Below are positions 34,324-47,400 of a stretch of 64,000 bases of DNA, in pieces (the stretch's first letter is position 1; every line of letters begins with the position of its first letter). This stretch comes from Caprimulgus europaeus (Eukaryota; Chordata; Aves; Caprimulgiformes; Caprimulgidae), in the NCBI GenBank assembly GCA_907165065.1, contig OU015532.1:39102339-39166338 (forward strand), written 5' to 3'. A model generated the notes under the pieces. That model was not told the origin of the DNA and made no database searches. It saw nothing but the letters and a program-made list of their open reading frames with translations. A program made the position numbers and the translations under genes.

Positions 34324-37300
34324 AAGTACAGTACCCTTGTGACCACATCCCCGTTCTGGGAGTAAGGTTATTTACTCAGAATTAAAACAACTCAGAGACA
34401 TCCTGCTGGCTCTCCCTAATGAAGCCAGGAGAGCTGGGCACTGTCACACAGAGATGTCCCCATGTGCACTCCTGGTTCTGCTGGAGCAGCAGCTGCTGCA
34501 GGCCATTTGCAGAGACTCCTGGATGTGTGGCACCAGCTTACTCCTGACTGATATGCAATCACTTGGGAGTCCTCAGAAATGTTTTGAACATAGTTTGTTT
34601 TTACATCTTTTTTCAAGGTTAGTATGAAATTCCTCTATACAAGCATTTGAATTCTGATATGCACTCATATCTGGCCACCTTTGTACTTATCAGAAAAGTG
34701 GAAGACATCCTCTTATTTAATGAGTGATCTAAAAGATTTTCCTGTATGGCAAAGAAAGTTGATGGAAATGGTGCTTCCTAAAAATACAGGGACGATGGCA
34801 TAGACTGTCTATCATAATTTATGATTCTTCAAACTGACCACTGTAGCAAAGTCAGTCATTGCCCTATGACCCAATTAGATATCCTTTTTTTTCATATTCT
34901 CTGCATAAGAAACACTGTCCTGTGGCTATAATAGACAGAAAAAGATTGTGATCTACAGTATAAGCTATTCCCCATTCCACAGCTCATCTTGCCACTGCTT
35001 ATTTCTGTCACTGAAATCTTAAAGCTCTTTCCTGAACACAGTCACTTGGCATAACTTCTTAATAAAGATATCAGAAGGAAGTTAGAGACGCCACTCACCA
35101 CAGTTCAGGGGTGCCAGGAAGTACCTTGTTTACACTGGATTTTCCTGAGCAGTGTTGGCAATGATGGTCACTGCTGCTTTCTTAAATGCTAGGTCATCCC
35201 ATTGACTTTGTTGCTTCAGTGGAGCTCCGTGTAGGAAGAAGGGATGATTCCCTGTGAACCTATATGGCATCAGCAGCTGTTTCTCCTGAATGGAAAATAC
35301 TCTGTGAGGATCTTCTGTGATCGACAACTACCAGATTATTGTTAAATAGTGCCTGGATAAGGAGGAGGTGGAACAAAGTACCAGGTTAAGGGACACTTGT
35401 AAGAAGAACTGACAGGACTTCTGTTGGGATTTGTATTGCTTGTGTTGTTACTGCGGTAACTCCCTCTTGAATGTATATAGATTTTGGAGGTGATAGCCTT
35501 TATTCTTGCTCTCTTCCTCATTACTCTTTTACATAACCTGTTTGCACTAAGCCTGAAAATAAATATGCATGCTGACTGAAGGGTGACAACAGAGCTTTTA
35601 CTGCTCCTTGTAGGTAGAGCAAGATTGCTCCATCTGACCATAGATCCTGGGATGCAACGCAAACTGAGCTCTGCATATATCTTAAACTTTATGCTAGCAT
35701 TCCCCTTCCCAACCTTGCTGTTTTCCTCATCTCTTTTCTATAATTATTTTCTTGCTTTTTCATCTAGTTTATTTTATATGAGTGTTACTGATTTTGTTGT
35801 GATCTTAAATATACTTAGGCTTTGGACTTCAGTTAGTACTTCAGCTTACTGTGTTTGCTATCTTTTCTCTTTATAGTCTTTCTGGGTCCATTCTGAAAAC
35901 TGTATTTCAAGGTTACGTGTTGAAGGGTGATGGAGGGTCAATACCAGATATTCTACATGAAACAATTGCAGTATTTGCCCACTGTTTGGATAAAAGTTGC
36001 AGAAAGCCCCAGGGATTTGTTCTCAAAATTGTGAACAGCCATTTCCAAGACAGCCAGCCATATATATTTGATCTGCTTGAAATTTTTTTGAAACTGATTC
36101 GAAATCTGGACTGACTTTGACGTTGAACTATGAATCAGCCACACAATAATTCAGTAATATGAAGCCAAATATGGGTCTTTGAACTATCCAATAAAACTTA
36201 TGTTGCCTTTGGGTTTTGTCACTGTAGTAAAGATGGAGGCTGTCTATGCAGGGAGGTCTGAGCTCCCTTGGGGGTCAAGGTCTAGGTCTTGAATTTTGGT
36301 TTCACCTAGAGGAAAAACTGAAATTCGCCATCCTGAGATGTCACATTAGCAATAAGCACATAGTTTCTAGGGTCTGATATTGTTTAATTTGGATGATTTA
36401 GTATGTGGTACCTACCTGCAGTATTTGGCTACAATACCAGTTGCACTGTTTCATGCAAAGATATAGCCCCAGAGCAGAGGATGCACGTGGACAAAAGGGC
36501 TGTGCACAGCATCACCATGCTACCATTTCGCTGCAGGATGGCTGGGCCACCAATGTCCTTCTGGCAGCACCTCAGGGGGTGAGGTCAGCACTGGGGCTGA
36601 CCATGCAACAATTCAGTGCTAGCTGGCTGGAGCTGCCTGCCAGCATGGGGCTAGAGAAGGAAAAGTTTCCTTTGTCCTTCACTATCTTTTCCACTCTGCA
36701 AAGGAAATCTGGATATAAAAGCTGAGGGTGCTTTATGTGCCAGCAGTGGCAGCAGAACTGAAAGCTGGACAGGACCCTTGGGATAGGCTAAAGCAGATAA
36801 GCTGTCTCTTTTCAGACACATAAAGAGGCATTAAAATCCCTTCTTCATCCCATTTGCCAACACCAGCTGTGATAAACACAGAAACAAAAGTAAGAAAGGA
36901 CTGTGAATCATTTAAATTAGGGCACTAATGCTTATTAATAGTATAATGCAGAATAAATTATCTTTAGGTCACCTCTGAGGAGAACTTACAGGTGTTCCCT
37001 GAACTGGAAAAGGATGGTTGGACCTTTCTTATCTCCACGTGCTGCTTAGCCATACAGTCCCAAAGGGTAGCTGTCTTCTCCCAGCTCCCTGGGAGTAGGC
37101 TCTGCCCTCTTTCCAGCCCTGGCAATAGCAACAGCATCTCAAATGTGAGGAACAAGTTCAGGAGGGGATGAAGGGAACCAGTTTGAGGCCAGCATGTGTC
37201 TTCTCTGCCCATTTCTGCCCTGCTGTTTCATCCTATGTGTTGCATTGCTCAGGTAGAGGCTTCTTAAGTCTGCAGTGAACTTGCTTCAGACCCGATCTCA

Positions 37301-37464
37301 CCAGTTTCATCCCTCCAGCCAGCACTGCCTTCAGCTTTGCAAACCTCTCCCATGGTGGTTTTGCTATTTGGATAATTCTCTGGAGGGGAAGGCCTATCAC
37401 TTTACAAATTCAGCTATCTCCCTCCTCCTCATTTACTCTGTGTGCGCATACAGATATATCTCTT

Positions 37465-37501
37465 TGTGTGCATGTATGTACATACACACGTATACATACG
37501 C
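37465..37501. repeat. 37-base alternating pyrimidine-purine tract
   Basis: Every base from TGTGTGCATG through CACACGTATACATACGC alternates pyrimidine and purine. It includes the 14-bp palindrome TGTATGTACATACA. Such tracts can adopt Z-DNA. Confidence 0.8.
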
Positions 37502-40258
37502 CTATACGTATATTTGCCCTTTTCAAGGGCTGCTGAGGGCAGCAGCAGAAGTTTACCACTGTTTCACCTGGAGCTTACCACAGGCCAGTAAGTCTTGGCT
37601 GGTTTTAGTCCTTGTGTTGATGAATAACCACAGGCTTCACTGGCCATGAACTCTGTTTATATCACACTGATTTGAGCAAAGATTTAAAAAAATCCCCCAC
37701 AATGTTTTCCTGGTCTTTATCAATCAGGATTAATGTGCTCTGGTAAAATGATGGGGGAAGCTGGAATGTGAAAGAGTACTAAAGAACACTAAATTCACCA
37801 ATAAATATTTAAAACTGGATGATTAAATAGATTATGCTTTCCTCAGAAGAAGACCAAATGTTTGCAGCAAAGAGTAGAAGGGGGACAAGAGAAAGAGGCA
37901 GAAAAAAAGCATTTTTCTTCTTTATAATTTGGAACCTTTGAAAAGGCAGTATATCCTATTGTGACAGGTGGACACTAGCAGATAACAACTTCAATGCTTT
38001 CATTAGCTGTGCTTGAAAATCTCTTCCATTATGTAGATCTTGGGTTGTGTATGCTTTTTTTTGTATCTGCTTTAATGCCTAAAGAGAAATGCCAGATTCT
38101 GTATGATCAATCAGTTTGCTGAATGGCATTGTCTCATTCTGCACTTATGACTGTAGGGACATGTTTTAAATAAATGGAGAACAGATTTTATACTCTTCAA
38201 AAATCCCTTCTGTTGTCTTGGCCAAAGGTTATGATGCAGGTAAATAGTCTTATAGCTGTCCTGGCTTTACAGGATAGATAGAAGGAAAAAATGACAGGAG
38301 CATGTTTTATCGAGTAGTATACCATTTGACTTGAAATGTTTTTCCCAACTAGAATGTGTGAATGCAGGATGTCACTGATTTTTTTGTTGCTGTTGTTGGT
38401 TTCACTGACTCAAACTCCAAACACAAATGCGCTGACTCTTCTTTGTCGCGTAATCTTTGCATTTGCTTACACTTGCAGAAAGTAAGTTTTGAGCACATAC
38501 ACACCTGTTCAGAGTTTTCCACTCCCTGGAGACCGAGGTCTGTTGTGCACTACTTTTTTACCTCTCTGCAAAGACAAATTCCACGTAACATGAAAGGTGA
38601 TGCTAATAAAACCTATTTGCATTACACAGCTTCCGTCAAATCATTTTATTACCCCGTCACCCATACACAACACACCTTGCATTTGAAGGGTGGGATCTCC
38701 TGGCTGTCCTTAGAACTGGTGCAATTTCCCACACACTCTTTCAGTTCCATATATCAGTCATTCCTCACCGTCAGCAACTCACCTCAGGAGACCTAGCTAT
38801 GCTTTGTGACAGAGATGCCACCTTTACCAAAAGGGCCAATGTTTCTTCCAGAGCACCGTACACACTTCTGTGCTCGCACTCCCAAACCGCGCTACCCTTT
38901 TGCCATCAAACCGTGATTATGTTGACACAGAGGGTTGTGAACTGTCCAAGAATCTCATTTCCATATTGTCAATACTGCATGAAATTCAACTCCTAAAATT
39001 TTGCTATTTCATATATCAATTTAAATAAAACCTCAAGTTGACAGAAGCATTGTCATTTCAGGAGTATAGGATCTACTTTTTTCATTCCCAAGTGCCGTTA
39101 CACATCCCTCTTTTAATACTATATTTTTGTGTCGTCTGAAAATATGTTTCTTCAGTAATTTTTATGGCTCTTTAAACTTGACTGTACCCGATGAAGGCAA
39201 ATGGCAGGATAACTGTGCCAAATTTCCATTATTTGCTATTTTCTGAGTTACTAAGTATAAAATAATAGACAAGAGACGGGTGAACTTGGAGGACATGGGG
39301 TGCATTTGGAGACCTCCAAGGCTACTGCTGGGATCAAGGAATTAAAATCTGGCATGGTGTCAAAGTAGATAAAAAAACCTGCAGGGCTTCAGAAAGAGGG
39401 CCATGGGGGGTAAGTAACTGTTTTGAAATAGAGCAACAGTGCCAACTGTTCTGGCAGAGACCACAGAGGACCAGGAGGATTTGCCAGCAAAACTGCATTC
39501 CACGAAGAGCATCCTGCCTTAGCAAAGGAAAAGATGTTTCTCCATTAATTCAGACTAAACTGAGCTTCCATTTCTAAGTCTGTGGTAGTAGTCATAGACA
39601 CAAACCATCTCTGGTACTTTGTAACATTATACAGTGCCCATGGGGAACACTTCTGGTTTGCCTTGCATGTTCAGTTCAACTTAAATAATTCGTTGAGTGA
39701 ACAGACAGCTGGGGCCCCGGATTACCCTGAGCAATCTGTTTCTGTGGTTAATGCAGGATGAGGGTTGTGTCCTGGGACTTCTTGGTGGGTGAGGTGGAAT
39801 TTTTCTTTTTTTTTTCTTTTTTTTTACACAGCAGCATAGGACTCGCAGTGCAGGCCCTGGGTAGCTTCAGACCATTAACACCCAGTGCATGCCTCTATTC
39901 TATAGGCAGCTCCAGGGAAGCAACTGGTTAGTTCGAGGCTTTTAGTGAATATACAGTAAGAGATAAACTTCCTCCTGCAGCTCTTTAGCTTTCATTCAAG
40001 AGGATGTCTTGCAGAGAGATGACAATTTGATAGTAACCCTTCATCAGAAGGGAGTGACAGAGAATCATGAGCTGCACTATGAGAGCTGTAGCCATTAATC
40101 ACCAGAGCAGGTGAGATGATGCTCTCATAGTCTCATTGCACCTGATGTCCTCTTATCTGGTCTGTCTTCCTGTAGCTACCAGTGGTATTTCTTCAGCTTG
40201 GTTTCAAGTAAGTACACTGTGCAGCGTGACCGAGTTAGTGCAATTGCTCCCATTACTG

Positions 40259-40270
40259 ATGCATATGCAT
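40259..40270. promoter_or_regulatory. MORE-type POU-dimer site (ATGCATATGCAT)
   Basis: The exact 12-bp palindrome known as the MORE site, bound by Oct-factor dimers, followed directly by the homeodomain-like AATTAA. It sits in unique noncoding sequence free of recognised repeats. Confidence 0.5.
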
Positions 40271-41689
40271 AATTAAATCCAGAGGGCTATTTTCCTCCTT
40301 TGCAAGCTTTTTATTATCCGAGGGGGAAAATGGAATTACCAGGCAAAGCTCACTCGCAAAATAGAGGCCAAGTCATGCAGAGAACTTGATTTGAGTGTTT
40401 CAGTGCTTAGTTCTTAGGTGCCCTGTTGCCCAGCCAAGTGAACAGCGTGGCTAAGTGGATATTTAGGTGCCTAATTAGAGCCACAGAAGCTGCCATGCAG
40501 AGTCAGAGACTCTCTGAGACGGTCAGCAGCAAATGTCACGAGAGGAGCAAGAGCCACATGTTTCATTTTGACTGATGGGGGCACCTCCCTTCATTCATGC
40601 TGCTCATCCAAGGCATAGATTACCCAGGTGGCTGGCCCAGCTGTTATCCATAATATTCACCAGGTAAGTTAAATCCTTCTGCAAGATTTAGGCTGGGGAT
40701 CTGCTGGTGCATCCAGGAATGACAGAAACACACCACAACCAGCTCTTCAGAAATACTTTGTCCTTCTTTCTCCTCTCCGGTTCCTCATTATAGCACTGGC
40801 AGTTTATACCACTCCTACCCTCCCCTTCCTGGTCTGTGCTAGCTTGGGGTTGTCACAATTTCTATGGGATCCCAGTTAGCAGATACAGCTGCTAGAAGAG
40901 GAACACCTTCTCTGTGAATCCCTGTAGGACTGAAATATTGAATCGTTCAGTGCTGTCAGAACTTGAATACATTTGGGCAGACCCAGAGGCAGAAATTCAA
41001 GCAACCAGAGAACTTTACTGATGGGATCTTAGGTGTCATGGGGATTCAGCCATCTCCAAAGTTAGGCAACAGCTAAAAAGGGGGCTCTGAGGATTTGCAT
41101 TTTGAATGAAAGAAAAATCTCTCTGTAGATTTAACCTGCATAACTATGCAGGATGAGAGGCAATGGGGAGCCAGCATTATATTATAGTAATTGTCTGAGC
41201 AAAGTAAAACCTAACATTGCTGTCAGTGTTCTTGTTCAATAGTTGAAGACTCTTTAATTTAGAAATGCATGTGACAAGGTCCTCCAAGAAGTACTGTGGG
41301 TGGCATTGCTCCCCTGAACCTCAGAGAACTGACTGGTGGAAATGAACAGGACTTCCCTTCATGACTGTCTATGGCTCCGGGTCTACAAAGTAAGCACTAC
41401 ATGTAGCTGAAATTTGTAAATCTGCTGCAAATTGATTCCACTTAACAGTAACTTAGTTGCTTTCCTTTATTCTTGTGTCTTTTAATATAGTTGTGTTTTT
41501 GAACCAGGAACATTTCTAGCACCAAAAGACTTTAAGGGTTATATAAAGATGGAGAATGAAAGTCTGGATTCCTGCTGGAGTAGAATATTATGCTAAACTA
41601 GAAACACAGTGGTGGGAAGAGCAACCAATGGGCTTTGGAGAATAGCAAAAAAAGTGTATGTGAAAGACTCATTTTTATGATGTATTTGG

Positions 41690-42229
41690 AGGACTTCCAG
41701 TTGTCTGAGGTACAAAATTTAGATTTTAGTAATTTTTTTTATGCAAAATGGCTAAAGTAGATACAATACCTGTTAGTTCCCACTACAGATACCCACAATC
41801 AAGGCTAGCTCAAGGTCTCTTGGTAAATTTGGACAAGGCTCGGCTTTGCTGTGGTAGAGGAATAACATATCCAGCTCATAATATATCCTCCTGTACTCTA
41901 CTCTTGTAAGGCCCCACCTGGAATATTGTATCCAGGTCTGGAGCCCTCAACACAAGAAAAACATGGACCAGTTGGAACAAGTCCCGAGGAGGCCACGAGG
42001 ATGATCCGAGGGCTGGAGCACCTCTGCTGTGAGGACAGGCTGAGAGAGTTGGGGCTGTTCAGCCTGGAGAAGAGAAGGCTCTGGGGAGATCTTACAGCGG
42101 CCTCCCAGTACCTGAAGGGGCTACAGGAAGACTGGGGAGGGACTTATTACAAGGGCAGGTAGTGAGATGATGAGGGGTAATGGCTTTAAACTGGAAGAGC
42201 ATACTTTTTTATTAGATACGAGGAAAAAA
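41690..42229 (+). mobile_element. Chimeric retro-unit, copy A: unknown module fused to CR1
   Basis: Bases about 41,690-41,888 are not CR1. From about 41,889 (CCTGTACTCTACTCTTGTAA, then GCCCCACCTGGAATATTG) the sequence is the C-terminal end of a CR1 ORF2 ([28 protein letters not shown]), on the + strand. It stops near 42,229 without the CR1 3' tail. The same non-CR1 module with the same junction recurs inverted at 50,651-51,600. By eye there are about seven differences over some 205 bases of the shared non-CR1 module and junction. Confidence 0.8.
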
Positions 42230-43628
42230 CCGAGGACAGTAACCCTCTGTCATGCTTGTAATGAACTGCACTTGAAAAAAACATAACATTTTTCCTAGTG
42301 GACTGCACATAAATCTCTTAACAGCCTTTTGTCTCTATGTGTATTATGTTCATGTGAAAGCGGCTGGTGTTCGTGAAGCATAGAGAACGTAGTCCTGTGT
42401 TCAAGATGAGGTTGGTGCTGGAAGGACACCACAGGTGAAGCTCGGTGCTGTGGTCCCTTGCTTCCAAACACCAAAAGAGAAGCTTCTAATTATCAGAAAT
42501 ATGAAATAATGTCTGAAGATTATAAGTGCAGGTGGAAGCAACATAAATAGATCAGGAAAAGCCTGGAGGCTGAGTGAAAACTGAAAACTAAATGTAGACC
42601 CCTTCCTGATAGCTTTTGATGGAAATCTTTCACCTGAAAGATTTCTGCAGCTTAACACTCCTTCATGGAGTAAGCTAAAACCGATGCCCAGAAACAGCAC
42701 ACAAGCAAAAGCAAACTCCCAGAGTTTGCTTTCCTAGGTAAAACTATTAATTATTGTATCTTTCCATCTACATCAATCAGTGGTTACACATATATTTTTT
42801 TCCCCAGAAACAGTGTTATTACACTGCATATTCCAGAAATTTTGTTGAAAACCTTAGGCATAAAGAAATTGAAAATATTATGTGCTATCTATTTGGCTTC
42901 AGCAGATACAATACCTGCTTTAATTAATAATGGTGCATCTCTGCAGTTTAAGAATAAAAACACAATCCCCACTATCAATCCTTACATTAAATTTTCAAGT
43001 AATCCATATTAATAGTTAATTAATAGTTAATGATATTAACTAAATATAGATACAGTAAAATAAAGAAGCATTTATTTGTTTATACTGCTTCAGCTATGCG
43101 GGGCATTAATACGTATGTTACATCAAAGAGTGCCTTTCAAATTCCCCTGATTTGAAAGGCAGAGTTTCTCCTGACTATGCAAGTCAGCAGAGAAAGTGGC
43201 TATATTTTATCAAATTCAGCTGCACGTTTCTTGCTGAAGCATGTTGAAAAGCCAGCAGATCCATTGTGATTTATTGCAGTCCATTCTGCTGCTGTTCAGT
43301 TGAAGGAAGCTATTTCTGTAATTATTTAGCAGCAAATGCATCAATTTAGCTAGTAGTGAACAACAGTAGTTCTAGACATAACTCTGATGCAGGTTGATAA
43401 ATGGATCCAGAAAATTTTCCTCTACCAAAAGGAGTGAGCTGGACTGGAAGGGGCTTGCACACAGCCCTGGACCAGTGTCACAGAAAAGAAAAGCTCTGCT
43501 TTGAAGCAAGAGCAGGAAAAAAGGTTGTCTTTTGCATATGTTAAGGCTTTGCATGTAAGTTATTTGGTATTGTATCAATCTATTGTAGTTATTATGAGAG
43601 AGGTCTTGAAAAAAGGGTCTCAAAATAT
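42230..43628. other. Intergenic between chimeric copy A and a CR1
   Basis: AT-rich unique sequence; a patch near 43,000-43,060 is built of TTAATAGTTAAT-like units with inverted symmetry. No gene seen. Confidence 0.6.
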
Positions 43629-44446
43629 TATCATAGAATTGTTTGGTTGGAAAAGACCATTACAATCATCTAGTCCAACCATAAACCTTGCATTGCCAAG
43701 TTCACCACTACTAAAGCATGCCCACAAGCACCACATCTACATGTCCTTTAAATACCTCCAGGGATGGCAACTCCGCCACTACCCTGGGCAGCCTGTTTCA
43801 ATGCCTGACAATCCTTTCAGTGAAAAATTTTTCCTCATATCTAACCTAAACCTCCCCTGGCACAACTTAAGGCTGTTCCCTCTCATTCTATCACTTGTTA
43901 TTTGGGAGAAGAGACCAACACCCACCTCACTACAATCATCTCCTTTCAGGTAGTTGTAGAGAGTGATAAGGTCTCCCCTCAGCCTCCTCTTCTCCAGACT
44001 AAACATTCCCAGTTCCCTCAGCTGCTCCCCATAAGACTTGTTCTCCAGGCCTTTCACCAGCTTCGTTGCCTTTCTCTGGAGATGCTCCAGCAACCCAATG
44101 TCTGTAGTGAGGGGCCCAAAACTGAACACAGTACTTGAGATGCAGCCTCACCAGTGCCGAGTACAGGGGCACAATCACCTCCCTGGTCCTGCTGGCCACA
44201 CTATTTCTGATCCAGGCCAGGATGCTGTTGGCCTTCTTGGCCACCTGAGCACACCGCTGGCTCATGTTCAGCTGCTATCGACCAACACCCCCAGGGCCTT
44301 TTCTGCTGGGCAGCTCTCCAGCCACTCCTCCCCAAGCCTGTAGCGTTGCAGGGGGTTGTTGTGACTGAAGTGCAGGTCCCAGCACTTGGCCTTGTTAAAC
44401 CTCATACAACTGGCCTTGGCACATTGATCCAGACTGTCTAGATGCT
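43629..44446 (-). mobile_element. CR1 LINE, 5'-truncated, about 0.8 kb
   Basis: The 3' end at 43,629 (ATCATAGAATTGTTTGGTTG) leads to CAATCATCTAGTCCAACCAT and through the 3' UTR. The minus strand then encodes the ORF2 end: [40 protein letters not shown], and further upstream [20 protein letters not shown]. It breaks off near 44,446 at TTGATCCAGACTGTCTAGAT. Diverged but well recognisable. Confidence 0.92.
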
Positions 44447-46969
44447 ATTAGTCTGATGGCTTTAGCTAGTTCAAATTAAAAATCCATGCAAGGTTGAAAA
44501 ATGTCTAAGAATATCCCTTCTGGCTGCTCGAGAGAGATTAAACTTTTAATTTCTTTTAAATTACAGGATATTTGCCTCTCATCCCACTTAACTATGGTGA
44601 CCATTAGAGTAAAACCTAACCAGCCTCCTCATGACTGACTGGTCTGTGACTCTGTCTCCCTTCTGGGCTGAACAATGTCCCCTTCTAGGAAGGAGAATAC
44701 CAGTTACCATATCAGTTCTCAAGCCCAAGAGCAAGCAACTAGTTATTGTATTCAGCAAGTAAGAAACATTCCTTCTAGCATTGTTAAAAAAATGGAGAAC
44801 AGGGGAGAAAATAGGTGGATGGGTTTACCTTTTGAGATGATGCTCCAGGCATCCCAGTGACCAAAGACAGATGTGCCCTTCAATCCTCTCCACACACCAC
44901 AGGCTAGGGCCCTGCCAAGAATTTCACAGGTAAGGGAGCACAGCTCCGGAGACTGCCCTGAGAATGGACATAATTGAGACAGAGGGATGGTGGCCTTGCT
45001 CTGGGATGGGATAGGTCAAGGTGCAGAGGTTGGGCTGCATCCTGGGCACACTGGCAGCACTGGATGGCAGTGTTACACAAGTTCAACCAGGTTTTCTGTC
45101 TCATAGTTTCTTTCCAGGTTTGGGAATAAAGACAAAACATATCATGCCTGTGGCTGAAAATAGGTGTTTTACAGAAGGGGCTTCTCTAAGTCCTGTTGTG
45201 GTGTTGCACTTCTGGCCAGATTCCCTTAATTTCCTCCTCCTATCCTGTATCTTTTCTTTGGGGACTATTTTCCTATGCCTGCTTTCCTCCCAGCTCTCTA
45301 TCTTTTTCTTAGTGTGTACTAGAGTGTTTCCCATACTTCTTTTGAGCTAACTGGGCACTGGAAAGGTCACAGAGCTCATCAGCAAGCTTTGCTACTGCAA
45401 AAGCAATATATAAAACCCAACAACCATAAACCCAACAAAAACAATGTCCTTCCTCCTTCCAGTTCTTTAGCTTTAGGCAGAAAGGATCAGGAGGGGGAGA
45501 GTGCATCAGCACCAGCCCAGTATATGTGCATTTAACATTAAGCCTGATAGAATCAAATATACTGCAGGGAAAATACAGAATTTGTGCAGATGACAGTTTA
45601 CTCCAGTTGTGGAGTTTGCCTGTCACTGGTAATGGCACAGAGTAGCCATTCCAGGGATGATGATAAACCAGAGCAATGTGCGTGTAATCCCAGTGCCAAT
45701 ATGCACACTAGCACTGTCACTCCAGAGCTGTGTGGAACATACCCCCGGCAGGGAGACGGTAAGGCAGTAAAAGCAGATGAACAGGTATCATTGTGACTTT
45801 GTTCCACCCGCTTGGATCTTGAGCTGGGATTTTTCTTCTGCTTTTCATCTAATTTCTCATTGTAATTGTAATACCAAGGTCACACTTTCATACAGCAAAT
45901 ATAATTACAGCATAGTTACACTATGTGACTCTGTTTCATCATACCTATAATTACCATTCATTGATATAGCTAGGAGGTTAGTTAATTCAGTGAAAGAATT
46001 ACTTATCAGTCTACTTTCTGAGTTACTATCTCACATTTTAGTTGCAATGGTACTTTTTGCACATATATCTGAGGGTTCAGTATATGACAGTAACTTGTAT
46101 TTGGTTAAGCTTATGATTGAGTTCAGCCTGTTTACAAGTATATGGCATTTGTTTGTGTGGCAGTAGTATGTCAGGTCAATTTAAAAAGTTAAATCAGTAT
46201 CAAGGCTGGTATTGAACACTTACCAGTCCTACCTGAAATCCCTGCCTTGCTGAAACATGTGTGTACTCTAAAAAGTTGAAGAAGGACAGTGGAGTTGATT
46301 CTTGTTTCTATGAGCCTCCATGTTTTATGTGCACTAATTTAGAGGTGATCCAGGGCTGCCTACATTTTAAATGATTGGCAAGGCTTGCAATGCATGGCAA
46401 GTCCTTGTGATCAGGATAAAAGTCTTGAAGGGCATCATTGTTCTCCTTCCCAACTCCTTCAGTTGTCTTCCTTGTCCCATTCCTTCTGTAGAGTTGTGGG
46501 TAACCTTCTGCTGCATTCAGCAGGGCTTGGCTTCTGCTCAAGGCTTATGGCTTTGCATTCCCAGTGGTGACATTAGTTTGATGTAACTTTTTTTAGTTTA
46601 AATAAAAAGGTTTTGTCCACTTTAGTAGCTTAAGAGGATCAGCCACACTTCAAAGGGTTCCCAGTGGAGTCCTGTAATTATTTGATGGTAGAAGGTGGCA
46701 GAAAGCAGCTCCCTGCTTGCTTCCTTCACGTCCTATCTTGCCTTTGTTCTTTATCCCCAGATAAAGTTTCTGGCTGGAACCAGCAACAGCAGCTTAACCA
46801 TCAGTGAAGGTCTACCATACATTCATTGCTGAAGAGCTTCCTCAGCCAGCCTGGAGCCACTGCAGCATGGACAGGTCAATGACCCTCTTCCTCAATGCTT
46901 TTTGCCTGCTTAACTAACTCCCCCCATGCCAAGACCTCTTTCCAAAGCCCTGAGCACCTTGCTCTACCC

Positions 46970-47400
46970 TTCCTTTGCTACTCCTTCTTCTCTCTCCTTA
47001 CCCCCACTTCGCTTTTGCTCCCCCCAGCATCCAGAGCTGGGTGTCCAGCACAGACCAGAGGGAGTGGGTGGCGGTGCACAGCTCCTGCACAGCTGGCAGG
47101 GGAACACAGAGCTGGCAGAAGTTGGTAGTACCCATTCTGCCTCAGACCTCTCCATTCCTCCTCCCTCAAATGCCTATGAATGCTTTACTGATTTTTCAGG
47201 CAAAGAAAAGACAAAACAAGAATAAGGAGCCAAGTGGAAAGCAACAGAAGACAGTGAAAGAGTTTTTTCCCACCTTTTATTCCTACTCTTACCCTTTTGA
47301 TACCTCCTTTTTCTACTTCTTGTCTCCCTGTTTCTGTTCTTTCCATCCTTCCCTCTTCTGATTTTCTTTTCCTATTTCCCAATCTTCCATTCATCTATCT
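46970..47400 (+). repeat. Pyrimidine-rich stretch
   Basis: Two long C/T-rich runs (about 46,975-47,030 and 47,265-47,400) without a fixed unit. They explain several spurious open frames here. Confidence 0.7.

Larger units (their letters stand above)
28116..41689. other. Long gene-poor stretch
   Basis: No gene, LTR or CR1 was recognised over 13 kb, which is unusually low in repeats for this window. It includes a 144-codon open frame at 38,362-38,796 without a known family, octamer-like ATTTGCAT near 38,614, the MORE site at 40,259, the Z-DNA-like tract and a GTAC palindrome. Confidence 0.6.

Noticed and set aside
35340-35620. Possible LTR or gene 3' end with AATAAA near 35,560
   Set aside because: No TG...CA ends with target duplication and no coding frame leading to it could be found.
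43501-43953. 150-codon + strand open frame
   Set aside because: Most of it is antisense CR1 3' sequence.
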